From NCBI GenBank assembly GCA_033837965.1, contig JAJLLM010000037.1:1-16927 (forward strand): DNA of 16,927 bases, read 5' to 3'. Shown here one piece after another: positions 1 to 6,262 of the stretch; the stretch's first letter is position 1; each line of letters begins with the position of its first letter. The translations under genes and the position numbers were made by a program. The notes beneath the pieces were generated by a model. The model did not search any database. It saw only the letters and a list, made by a program, of their open reading frames with translations, and was not told the origin of the DNA. This DNA comes from Pseudazoarcus pumilus_A. Its GTDB lineage: Bacteria; Pseudomonadota; Gammaproteobacteria; Burkholderiales; Rhodocyclaceae.

Positions 1-1217
1 AGGTGGTATTCCTGCGCCTTGCCGAAGTTGCGCGAGCGCGAGAACCAGTACAGCTCGAAAGGCTGCAGATCGGCCGGGCAGGCCTCGGCGCAGGCGCCGC
101 AGCGGATGCACGGCTGTTCCGGCTCGGGCGGCGGAAACAGCGACGGCGAGGCGGCGATGATGCAGTTCGTGCCCTTCACCACCGGCACCGACAGATCCGG
201 CATGGCAAAGCCCATCATCGGCCCGCCGAGGATGTAGCGATCCGTTCCGCCCCTGGGGCCGGTCAGCGGCAGCAGATCCTCGACCGGGGTGCCGATCAGC
301 ACTTCCCAGTTGCCGGGGCGCTCGACATTGCCGGTCAGGGTGACGACGCGCGAGATCAGCGGTTCGCCCAGATCGAAGGCGCGATGCACGGCTTCGGCCG
401 TGCCGACGTTGAAGCACTGCACGCCGAACTCGCTGCCGAGCTTGCCGTGCGGAATCTCGATGCCGGTCAGTACACGGATGAGCTGCTTTTCGCCGCCGGC
501 CGGGTAGAGCGTCGGCACCGGCACGACGGCCGGGGCCGGTTCGAGCGTGGCCGCCGCCTCGCGCATCGCGGCAATCGCCTCGGGCTTGTTGTCCTCGATG
601 CCGACGATGATGCGTTCGGCACCAACCAACTGACGCAGGATTTCGGCGCCGCGCAGTATGGCCGGCGCGCGTTCGCGCATCAGGCGATCATCCGAGGTGA
701 TCCACGGCTCGCATTCGGCGCCGTTGAGGATCAGCGTCTTGACCAGCCGCTCGGTGCCGACCTTGATGTGGCTTGGGAAGGCTGCGCCACCCATGCCGAC
801 GATGCCACTGTCGCGCAGGTGATCGAGCACGGCCTGACGGTCGCCACAGCCACAGGCGGCGAAATCCAGCGGCCGGCGTTCGGCCCAGCGTTCCTCGCCG
901 TCCGGCTCGATGACCACGCAGCCGGTGGGCAGGCCGGAGGGGTGCGGCATGACGTGGTCGGTGACCTCGATCACGGTGCCTGAAGTGGGCGCATGCACCG
1001 CCGTACCGAGCACACCCTCGGCCTCGCCGATACGCTGGCCCTTGAGCACCTTCTGACCGGCCTCGACAATGCAGCGCGCGATGGCGCGGGTGTTATGGCG
1101 CAGCGGCACGATCAGGCGCGCGGGCAAAGGCGCGCGCGTGATTGGGGTCTGCGCGGACTCGTTCTTGTGCGTCTCGGGTTTGACCCCGCCACGAAAGCCG
1201 AAGAGCTTTGCGATCAT
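1..1217 (-). CDS. rsxC: Electron transport complex subunit RsxC/RnfC (N-terminal part, cut by window edge)
   Basis: Peripheral subunit of the Rnf/Rsx complex, which passes electrons between NADH and ferredoxin-like carriers at the inner membrane; RnfC carries the NADH/FMN-binding region. About 405 residues are visible from the ATG at 1217, and the frame is open at the left edge. Seen: the glycine-rich segment GMGGAAFP (141-148), the conserved NGAECEPWITSDDRLM block (165-180) and one 4Fe-4S motif CIRCGACAEACP (370-381). The second ferredoxin motif expected some 40 residues later lies outside the window. The start codon overlaps the rsxB stop as ATGA, so translation is probably coupled. Family members run to about 450-750 residues, so a good part is missing. 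The family call is secure. Confidence 0.95.
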   Translation of the reverse strand, partial: MIAKLFGFRGGVKPETHKNESAQTPITRAPLPARLIVPLRHNTRAIARCIVEAGQKVLKGQRIGEAEGVLGTAVHAPTSGTVIEVTDHVMPHPSGLPTGCVVIEPDGEERWAERRPLDFAACGCGDRQAVLDHLRDSGIVGMGGAAFPSHIKVGTERLVKTLILNGAECEPWITSDDRLMRERAPAILRGAEILRQLVGAERIIVGIEDNKPEAIAAMREAAATLEPAPAVVPVPTLYPAGGEKQLIRVLTGIEIPHGKLGSEFGVQCFNVGTAEAVHRAFDLGEPLISRVVTLTGNVERPGNWEVLIGTPVEDLLPLTGPRGGTDRYILGGPMMGFAMPDLSVPVVKGTNCIIAASPSLFPPPEPEQPCIRCGACAEACPADLQPFELYWFSRSRNFGKAQEYH

Positions 1218-1765
1218 GCCGCCTTCTCCAGCTTGAATACCGGATAGCGCCATTTCCAGGTCTCGACGGTTTCGGCGATGGGTTCCATCGTGATGCAGTC
1301 CACCGGGCAGGGCGCGACGCACAGTTCGCAGCCGGTACACAGGGGGTCGACCACGGTATGCATCTGCTTGGCCGCGCCGACGATGGCATCCACCGGGCAG
1401 GCCTGGATGCACAGCGTGCAGCCGATGCAGGTCTGCTCGTCGATGACGGCCACCGACTTGGGTTTTTCGATGCCGTGCGTTTCGTCCAGCGGCTTGAATT
1501 CCCGGCCCAGCAGATCGGCCAGATGGCGGATGCCTTCCTCGCCACCGGGCGGGCACTGGTTGATGTCGGCCTCGCCGTTGGCGATGGCGCTGGCGTAGGG
1601 GCGGCAGCCGGGGTAGCCGCACTGGCCGCATTGCGTCTGCGGCAGGATGGCATCGATCTTGTCGACCAGCGGGTCGCCCTCGACCTTGAAGCGGATCGAG
1701 GCCCAGCCCAGCGCAGCGCCGATCACGACGGCGAGCCCGGTCATCACGAGGAGGGCAGTCAGCAT
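1214..1765 (-). CDS. rsxB: Electron transport complex subunit RsxB/RnfB (iron-sulfur protein)
   Basis: Iron-sulfur subunit of the Rnf/Rsx complex, held to the membrane by an N-terminal hydrophobic helix (residues 3-20) and facing the cytoplasm. It has 183 residues, close to the 192 of E. coli. Three cluster sites are visible: an Fe-S motif with Cys46, 49, 54 and 71 (QCGQCGYPGC), and two ferredoxin-type motifs, Cys113/116/119/123 (CIGCTLCIQACP) and Cys143/146/149/153 (CTGCELCVAPCP). A longer frame from 1801 exists, but the ATG at 1765 is preferred: it follows a GAGGG ribosome site, puts the membrane helix at the N-terminus as in the family, and avoids overlapping rsxA. It starts 10 bases after the rsxA stop and overlaps rsxC by 4. 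Confidence 0.96.
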   Translation of the reverse strand: MLTALLVMTGLAVVIGAALGWASIRFKVEGDPLVDKIDAILPQTQCGQCGYPGCRPYASAIANGEADINQCPPGGEEGIRHLADLLGREFKPLDETHGIEKPKSVAVIDEQTCIGCTLCIQACPVDAIVGAAKQMHTVVDPLCTGCELCVAPCPVDCITMEPIAETVETWKWRYPVFKLEKAA

Positions 1766-1775
1766 CGCGCGGCCC

Positions 1776-2360
1776 TCACTGGAAACGGTCCAGGCCGGCA
1801 AAGCCCATGAAGGCGAGGCTCATCAGGCCGGCAGTGATCATGGCAATGGCGGTGCCACGGAACGGCAGCGGCACGTCTGCGCCGTCGAGACGTTCGCGGA
1901 TGCCGGCGAACAGCACCAGCGCCAGCGTGAAGCCGACCGAGGAGCCGAAGCCGAACAGCAGCGATTCGAGGAAGTTGTGCGCCATGCCGGCATTGAGCAG
2001 CGGCACGCCCAGCACCGCACAGTTGGTGGTGATCAGCGGCAGATAGATGCCGAGCACGCGGTGCAGCAGCGGGCTGGTCTTCTCGATGGCCAGTTCGGTG
2101 AGCTGCACGATGGCGGCAATCACCACGATGAAACACAGCGTGCGCAGATAGGACAGATCGTTGGGCGCCAGCAGGTAGCGCTCGATCAGGTAGCCGCTGC
2201 CCGCGCCCAGCGTCAGCACGAAGGTGGTGGCCGCCCCCATGCCGATGGCGGTCTCGAGTTTCTTGGAGACCCCCATGAAGGGGCACAGCCCGAGCATGCG
2301 CACGAGAACCACGTTGTTCACGAGGACTGCGCCGACGACGAGGAAGAAATAGCTGGTCAT
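1776..2360 (-). CDS. rsxA: Electron transport complex subunit RsxA/RnfA (membrane subunit)
   Basis: Integral inner-membrane subunit of the Rnf/Rsx complex and first gene of the operon. Its 194 residues match the E. coli length (193). The sequence is hydrophobic throughout, with about six membrane helices, and carries the family landmarks NNVVLVRMLGLCPFMG near the N-terminus (15-30) and TTNCAVLG in the middle, whose cysteines sit in helices and are known in the family to help bind an intramembrane Fe-S cluster. No clear Shine-Dalgarno sequence precedes the ATG; if the upstream promoter is right, the leader is only about 16 bases. In E. coli Rsx keeps SoxR reduced; in other proteobacteria Rnf feeds low-potential electrons to nitrogenase. 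The window does not show which applies here. Confidence 0.96.
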   Translation of the reverse strand: MTSYFFLVVGAVLVNNVVLVRMLGLCPFMGVSKKLETAIGMGAATTFVLTLGAGSGYLIERYLLAPNDLSYLRTLCFIVVIAAIVQLTELAIEKTSPLLHRVLGIYLPLITTNCAVLGVPLLNAGMAHNFLESLLFGFGSSVGFTLALVLFAGIRERLDGADVPLPFRGTAIAMITAGLMSLAFMGFAGLDRFQ

Positions 2361-2383
2361 GGTGTGGGCCGGAAACTGGCCGG

Positions 2384-2412
2384 ATTATCCCGCGACGGAA
2401 TTAGGCACTCAA
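2384..2412 (-). promoter_or_regulatory. Sigma70-type promoter for the rsx operon
   Basis: Reading the minus strand, TTGAGT (2407-2412) is followed after exactly 17 bases by GATAAT (2384-2389), matching 4 of 6 and 5 of 6 consensus positions. It lies 23 bases upstream of the rsxA ATG in an intergenic gap of 132 bases. A 10-base palindrome GGAATATTCC (2429-2438) lies just upstream of the -35 box. Predicted from sequence only. Confidence 0.6.
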
Positions 2413-2492
2413 CCCTGTCACGGTTATAGGAATATTCCCTGGAGGTCCGCGCAATCCCCGCGGGACGCGGCGGACAGCCGACCGGAAGCCGG

Positions 2493-3530
2493 TCAGGCGT
2501 TCTCCAGCGACGCGGCGTCGACGACATCGGCGGTGCGCCGCACGCACTCACCGACCAGCGCCGGACCGCGATAGATCAGGCCACTGTAGAGCTGCACCAG
2601 CTGCGCGCCCGCGTCGAGCTTGGCGCGCGCGTCGTCGCCGCTCATCACGCCACCGGCCGCGATGATGGGCAGTTCGCCGGCGAGCAGGTTGGACAGTTGT
2701 CGCACCACTTCGGTGGAAGCCTCGAAAACCGGGGCGCCGGACAGGCCGCCCTGCTCGTTGGCGTGCGGCAGGCCGAGTACCCGCTCGCGCGAGATGGTGG
2801 TGTTGGTGGCGATCACGCCATCGATGCGGTGCCGGCGCAATGCGTCGGCAATCACGCGGATCTGCTCGCGCTCCAGATCCGGCGCGATCTTCAACGCCAA
2901 CGGCACGTAGCGGCCGTGGCCGTCGGTGAGCTGCTGCTGGCGTGACTTGAGCTTGCCGAGCAGGTCGTCCAGTTCGCCGGCGCCTTGCAGCTGGCGCAGG
3001 TTCTGGGTGTTGGGCGAGGAGATGTTCACCGTCACGTAGCTGGCGTGGGCATAGACCTTGTCGAGGCAGGCCAGGTAGTCATCCGCGGCATTCTCGATGG
3101 GGGTGTCGAAGTTCTTGCCGATGTTGATGCCCAGCACGCCGCTGTAGCGCGAACTGCGGACGTTCTCCAGCAGGGCGTCGACGCCGTCGTTGTTGAATCC
3201 CATGTGGTTGATGATGCCGCGTGCCGGGGTGACGCGGAACATGCGCGGCCTGGGGTTGCCCGGCTGCGGGCGCGGCGTGATGGTACCGATCTCGATGAAG
3301 CCGAAGCCCAGTCGTGCCAGGCCGTCGATGGCCGCACCGTTCTTGTCAAGACCTGCGGCCAGACCGATGCGGTTGGGAAAGCGCAGGCCCATGACGTTGA
3401 CCGGGCCGTTGTCCGGCACGGTCGCGGCCGGAAGCACCCGTCCGGCCAGACGCAGCGATTTCATCGTGAAGTCGTGCGCGGTTTCGGGATCAAGCGCGAA
3501 CAGCAGGGGGCGGGCAAGCGAATAGCACAT
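2493..3530 (-). CDS. pyrD: Dihydroorotate dehydrogenase (quinone), class 2
   Basis: Membrane-associated flavoenzyme of de novo pyrimidine synthesis; it oxidises dihydroorotate to orotate and passes electrons to the quinone pool. It has 345 residues (E. coli 336). The N-terminal helix characteristic of class 2 (residues 1-30, with LDPETAHDF) docks on the membrane. The catalytic-serine loop NISSPN is at 169-174, the substrate/FMN segment NHMGFNN at 108-114, and the FMN-phosphate loop AAGGVMSGDD at 291-300 followed by QLYSGLIYRGP. The start agrees with the family N-terminus although the ribosome site is weak. It lies 36 bases after the bpt stop and is probably the last gene of the fbpC-aat-bpt-pyrD run. 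Confidence 0.97.
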   Translation of the reverse strand: MCYSLARPLLFALDPETAHDFTMKSLRLAGRVLPAATVPDNGPVNVMGLRFPNRIGLAAGLDKNGAAIDGLARLGFGFIEIGTITPRPQPGNPRPRMFRVTPARGIINHMGFNNDGVDALLENVRSSRYSGVLGINIGKNFDTPIENAADDYLACLDKVYAHASYVTVNISSPNTQNLRQLQGAGELDDLLGKLKSRQQQLTDGHGRYVPLALKIAPDLEREQIRVIADALRRHRIDGVIATNTTISRERVLGLPHANEQGGLSGAPVFEASTEVVRQLSNLLAGELPIIAAGGVMSGDDARAKLDAGAQLVQLYSGLIYRGPALVGECVRRTADVVDAASLENA

Positions 3531-3566
3531 GGGGAGTCTTGTCAGCGGGCCGTCGGGCCGGCGCGG

Positions 3567-4298
3567 TCATTCGGCGGGGAGGTCGTCGAGGCTGATCCAG
3601 TAGCCGTCCACACGTCCTTCCAGCGGACGGAAGCGGCTCTTGTAGGTCATTTTCGGGCTCTCGCGAATCCAGTAGCCGAGGTAAAGGTAGGGCAGATCGA
3701 GTCTGCGGCAGGCTTCAATCTGCCAGAGGATGCCATAGGTTCCGTAGCTCGCGTTGGGAACATCGGGATCGTAAAAGGTGTACACGCCGGAAAGGCCGTC
3801 GATCAGGCGGTCGATCACGCACACCATGCGTAGCACGCCGTCCTCGCGGAACTCCACCAGATGGGTGTCGATGTGGCTTTGCAGCAGGAACTGCGTGTAC
3901 TGCTCGCGATTGTCCTGGTCCATGCCACCGCCGGCATGCCGGGCGGCCTGATAGCGCTGGTACAGGTCGTAGTGTTCCTCGTTGAACTGCAGGCTGTGCT
4001 CGATCGTGGCGAGCCCGGCGTGGCGTTTGAGCGCGCGGCGCTGGGCGCGGTCCGGGCGGAAGAAGCCGACGGGAATGCGCACCGGCACGCAGGCGCGGCA
4101 GTTGTCGCAATGCGGGCGATAGGTGAACACGCCGCTGCGACGGAAGCCGTTGCGCACCAGTTCGCTGTAGATCGGCGTATCGATGAGATGCCCCGGGGTC
4201 GCCACCTGCGAGCGGGCCACGCGGTCGGGCAGATAGGAGCACGCGTAGGGCGCCGTGGCGTAGAACTGGATCAGGGCGTACGGGTAATCCTTCTGCAT
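3567..4298 (-). CDS. bpt: Aspartate/glutamate leucyltransferase Bpt (arginyl-tRNA:protein transferase family)
   Basis: Cytoplasmic aminoacyl-tRNA:protein transferase of the ATE family. Bacterial Bpt proteins transfer leucine from Leu-tRNA to proteins with N-terminal Asp or Glu, marking them for ClpS/ClpAP. From the ATG at 4298 it has 243 residues. The ATE N-domain shows Cys20 and the cysteine cluster CDNCRAC (64-70). The C-domain shows the conserved YLYLGYWIRESPKMTYKSRF block (205-224) and ends with a WISLDDL-like tail. A frame upstream to 4367 exists but would run into aat; the 4298 start gives the standard N-terminus (QFYATAPYACSYLP) and a 10-base gap after the aat stop. The Leu rather than Arg specificity is known for the bacterial subfamily, not shown here. 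Confidence 0.93.
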   Translation of the reverse strand: MQKDYPYALIQFYATAPYACSYLPDRVARSQVATPGHLIDTPIYSELVRNGFRRSGVFTYRPHCDNCRACVPVRIPVGFFRPDRAQRRALKRHAGLATIEHSLQFNEEHYDLYQRYQAARHAGGGMDQDNREQYTQFLLQSHIDTHLVEFREDGVLRMVCVIDRLIDGLSGVYTFYDPDVPNASYGTYGILWQIEACRRLDLPYLYLGYWIRESPKMTYKSRFRPLEGRVDGYWISLDDLPAE

Positions 4299-4308
4299 GC
4301 GTCTGGAG

Positions 4309-5016
4309 CTATCCCTTGAAAAGCCCGGCTGCCGCTTCTGCCGGCCAGCGTCCCGGGGGAGGGCCATCGTCCGCGTGCAGCTCGATCAGCCGGCAGAATT
4401 CCGCACGTGGAACCTCGTGTGCCCCGAGGGACACCAGATGGGCCGTCGTCATCTGGCAATCTATCACGGCGAATTTCAGCGATTCAAGGTGGCGCGCGAG
4501 ATGTGCCAGGCAGGCCTTGGAGGCATCCGTGGCGCGGCTGAACATGGATTCGCCGAAGAACGCGCGGCCCAGCGCCATGCCATACAGCCCCCCGACGAGT
4601 CGGCCCTCGTCCCAGGCTTCGACGCTGTGGGCGTAGCCCAGTTCATGCATGCGCACATAGGCCTGCTGCATTTCGGGTGTGATCCAGGTGCCCGAGGCGC
4701 CCCGGCGCGGGCCGGCGCAGGCGGCAACGACCTCGGCGAAGGCGGTGTCCAGGCGGATTTCGAAACGCCCGCGACGCAGCACCTTGCCCAGCGAGCGCGA
4801 GATGCGGATTGCGGAGGGTGTGAGTATCAGCCGCGGGTCAGGGCTCCACCACAGGATCGGCTGCCCCTCGCTGTACCACGGGAAAATGCCGCGCCGATAG
4901 GCGGCCAGCAGCCATGCCGGACTCAGTTCGCCGCCTGCCGCAAGCAGGCCGGGCGGGTCATCCAGCGCCGCCTCCAGCGGCGGAAACGCAGGCACTCCGT
5001 CCAGCCACGGAATCAT
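4309..5016 (-). CDS. aat: Leucyl/phenylalanyl-tRNA--protein transferase Aat
   Basis: Cytoplasmic N-degron enzyme that adds Leu or Phe to proteins with N-terminal Lys or Arg, making them ClpS/ClpAP substrates. It has 235 residues (E. coli 234). Family motifs visible in order: RRGIFPWY (41-48), WWSPDPR (56-62), GTWIT (109-113), the core YGMALGRAFFGESMF (145-159) and VIDCQ (184-188). The ATG overlaps the stop of the upstream ABC ATPase gene as ATGA, and the stop lies 10 bases before bpt. The aat-bpt pair covers the basic and acidic N-degron branches in one transcript. Confidence 0.97.
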   Translation of the reverse strand: MIPWLDGVPAFPPLEAALDDPPGLLAAGGELSPAWLLAAYRRGIFPWYSEGQPILWWSPDPRLILTPSAIRISRSLGKVLRRGRFEIRLDTAFAEVVAACAGPRRGASGTWITPEMQQAYVRMHELGYAHSVEAWDEGRLVGGLYGMALGRAFFGESMFSRATDASKACLAHLARHLESLKFAVIDCQMTTAHLVSLGAHEVPRAEFCRLIELHADDGPPPGRWPAEAAAGLFKG

Positions 5017-6134
5017 GCCGTGGTGCAGCTCTGCAGCGCGTTGAAGGGTTGGGCGTGGGCCGCCATCTCGGCATCCTTGTGGAAGGTGACCACGTGCTCT
5101 GCATCCAGCCGGATGCCGATGTGCTCGCCCAGTGCATGGTTGTGATGGCTCGGCACCAGCGACAGCACGCGGGTGCCGCTCTCCAGTTCCAGCGTGTACA
5201 GGATGTCGGCCCCGCGGAAGGCCTTCTTCAGCACCTTGGCCTTGAGCGTGCTGTCGTCGTCATGCACCACGTCGTCGGGACGCAGCAGGACTTCGACGTT
5301 GCACTGGCGCTCGCCACTGGTCGGGTCAATGCGGCATTCGGTGGGGATTGCGCTGGCCAGCAGGCCGAGGTCGGTGCGCACGTGATGATCGTCGATGACT
5401 TCACCCGCAAGCAGCACGCCCTGGCCGATGAAGTCCGCAACGAAGCGGTTGCACGGGCGGTGATACAGGTTGTAGGGCGTATCCCATTGCTGGATGCGAC
5501 CCTCGTGCATGATGCCGATTTCGTCGGCCACCGCGAAGGCCTCGTTCTGGTCATGCGTGACCATGATGGCGGTGATGCCGGTGGCCTTGATGATGTCGCG
5601 CACCTCGTGCGACAGGCGTTCGCGCAGCTCCACGTCGAGGTTGGAGAAGGGCTCGTCGAGCAGCAGCAGGGCGGGGCTGGGCGCCAGCGCGCGGGCCAGC
5701 GCCACGCGCTGTTGCTGGCCGCCCGAGATTTCATGCGGGTAGCGTCCGCCCTCGTTGTGCAGGCCGATCACCGCCAGCATCTCGGCAACGCGGGCCTCGC
5801 GCGCGGCGGCATCCAGGCCGCGCAGGCCGAAGCCGATGTTCTGCGCCACGGTGAGGTGCGGAAACAGCGCGTAGTCCTGGAACACCATGCCGATGCGCCG
5901 CTGCTCCGGCGGCAGGTGCGTGGTCGGGCTGCTGACCACCTGGCCGTCAAGACGGATCTCGCCGGCATCGACCCGCTCGAAACCGGCGATGCAGCGCAGC
6001 ACCGTGGTCTTGCCGCAACCGGACGGTCCGAGCAGGCAGCCGATGCTGCCTTCGGCGAGCCGCATCGACAGGCGACGCACCACGGGAACGGTGTCGTAGG
6101 CGAGTTCGACGGACTGGAGTTCGAGGTGGGACAT
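5013..6134 (-). CDS. fbpC: Iron(III)-type ABC transporter ATP-binding protein (FbpC-like)
   Basis: Cytoplasmic ATPase of an importer, of the CUT1/FbpC type. From the ATG at 6134 it has 373 residues. Walker A GPSGCGKT (36-43), Q-loop Gln86, signature SGGQQQR (137-143), Walker B LLLLDEP (156-162) and H-loop His194 are intact. The region after about 240 looks like the TOBE regulatory part typical of FbpC, PotA and MalK. A GTG at 6158 would add eight residues; the ATG matches the family start better (MSHLEL), though neither has a strong ribosome site. It is divergent from an FbpB-type permease, which suggests iron(III) as substrate; polyamine or thiamine ATPases look similar, so the permease context decides. 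The stop overlaps the aat start by 4 bases. Confidence 0.88.
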   Translation of the reverse strand: MSHLELQSVELAYDTVPVVRRLSMRLAEGSIGCLLGPSGCGKTTVLRCIAGFERVDAGEIRLDGQVVSSPTTHLPPEQRRIGMVFQDYALFPHLTVAQNIGFGLRGLDAAAREARVAEMLAVIGLHNEGGRYPHEISGGQQQRVALARALAPSPALLLLDEPFSNLDVELRERLSHEVRDIIKATGITAIMVTHDQNEAFAVADEIGIMHEGRIQQWDTPYNLYHRPCNRFVADFIGQGVLLAGEVIDDHHVRTDLGLLASAIPTECRIDPTSGERQCNVEVLLRPDDVVHDDDSTLKAKVLKKAFRGADILYTLELESGTRVLSLVPSHHNHALGEHIGIRLDAEHVVTFHKDAEMAAHAQPFNALQSCTTA

Positions 6135-6176
6135 GCGCGCTGCCTGTTCGGGCCGCACCGTCGCGGTGCAGGCGTG

Positions 6177-6205
6177 TTGGGATCGAGAATGCGATCAATT
6201 ATAAT
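6177..6205 (+). promoter_or_regulatory. Sigma70-type promoter for the fbpB-like permease
   Basis: TTGGGA (6177-6182), a 17-base spacer and a perfect TATAAT (6200-6205) on the plus strand; the expected transcript start near 6212 gives a leader of about 50 bases to the ATG at 6263. The -10 lies inside the self-complementary AATTATAATT (6197-6206), so a TATAAT is also read on the minus strand (6198-6203). The minus-strand -35 at the right distance is poor (TGCACG, 6221-6226). This AT-rich patch stands out in the GC-rich surroundings. Confidence 0.65.
6185..6203. promoter_or_regulatory. Candidate Fur box between fbpC and fbpB
   Basis: GAGAATGCGATCAATTATA matches 12 of 19 positions of the classical Fur box GATAATGATAATCATTATC by hand alignment. 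It covers the plus-strand spacer and most of the -10, a placement that would let iron-loaded Fur block fbpB and perhaps the divergent fbpC run. The fit to an iron transporter is what makes it credible; the AT-rich -10 contributes some matches by itself. Confidence 0.45.
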
Positions 6206-6262
6206 TTTGAAACCTCATGCCGTGCAGGCCCTTCTGCCCGGTGACTTCACAACGGGCTGTCG

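Noticed and set aside
3..983. 326-residue plus-strand frame at the left edge
   Set aside because: It is the reverse shadow of rsxC, whose minus-strand frame is open over the same bases and carries conserved RnfC motifs.
2480..2494. GACCGG/CCGGTC hairpin at the pyrD stop codon as a terminator
   Set aside because: The stem is only 6 base pairs, includes the stop codon and has no T-run downstream on the minus strand. Small GC palindromes are expected by chance here.
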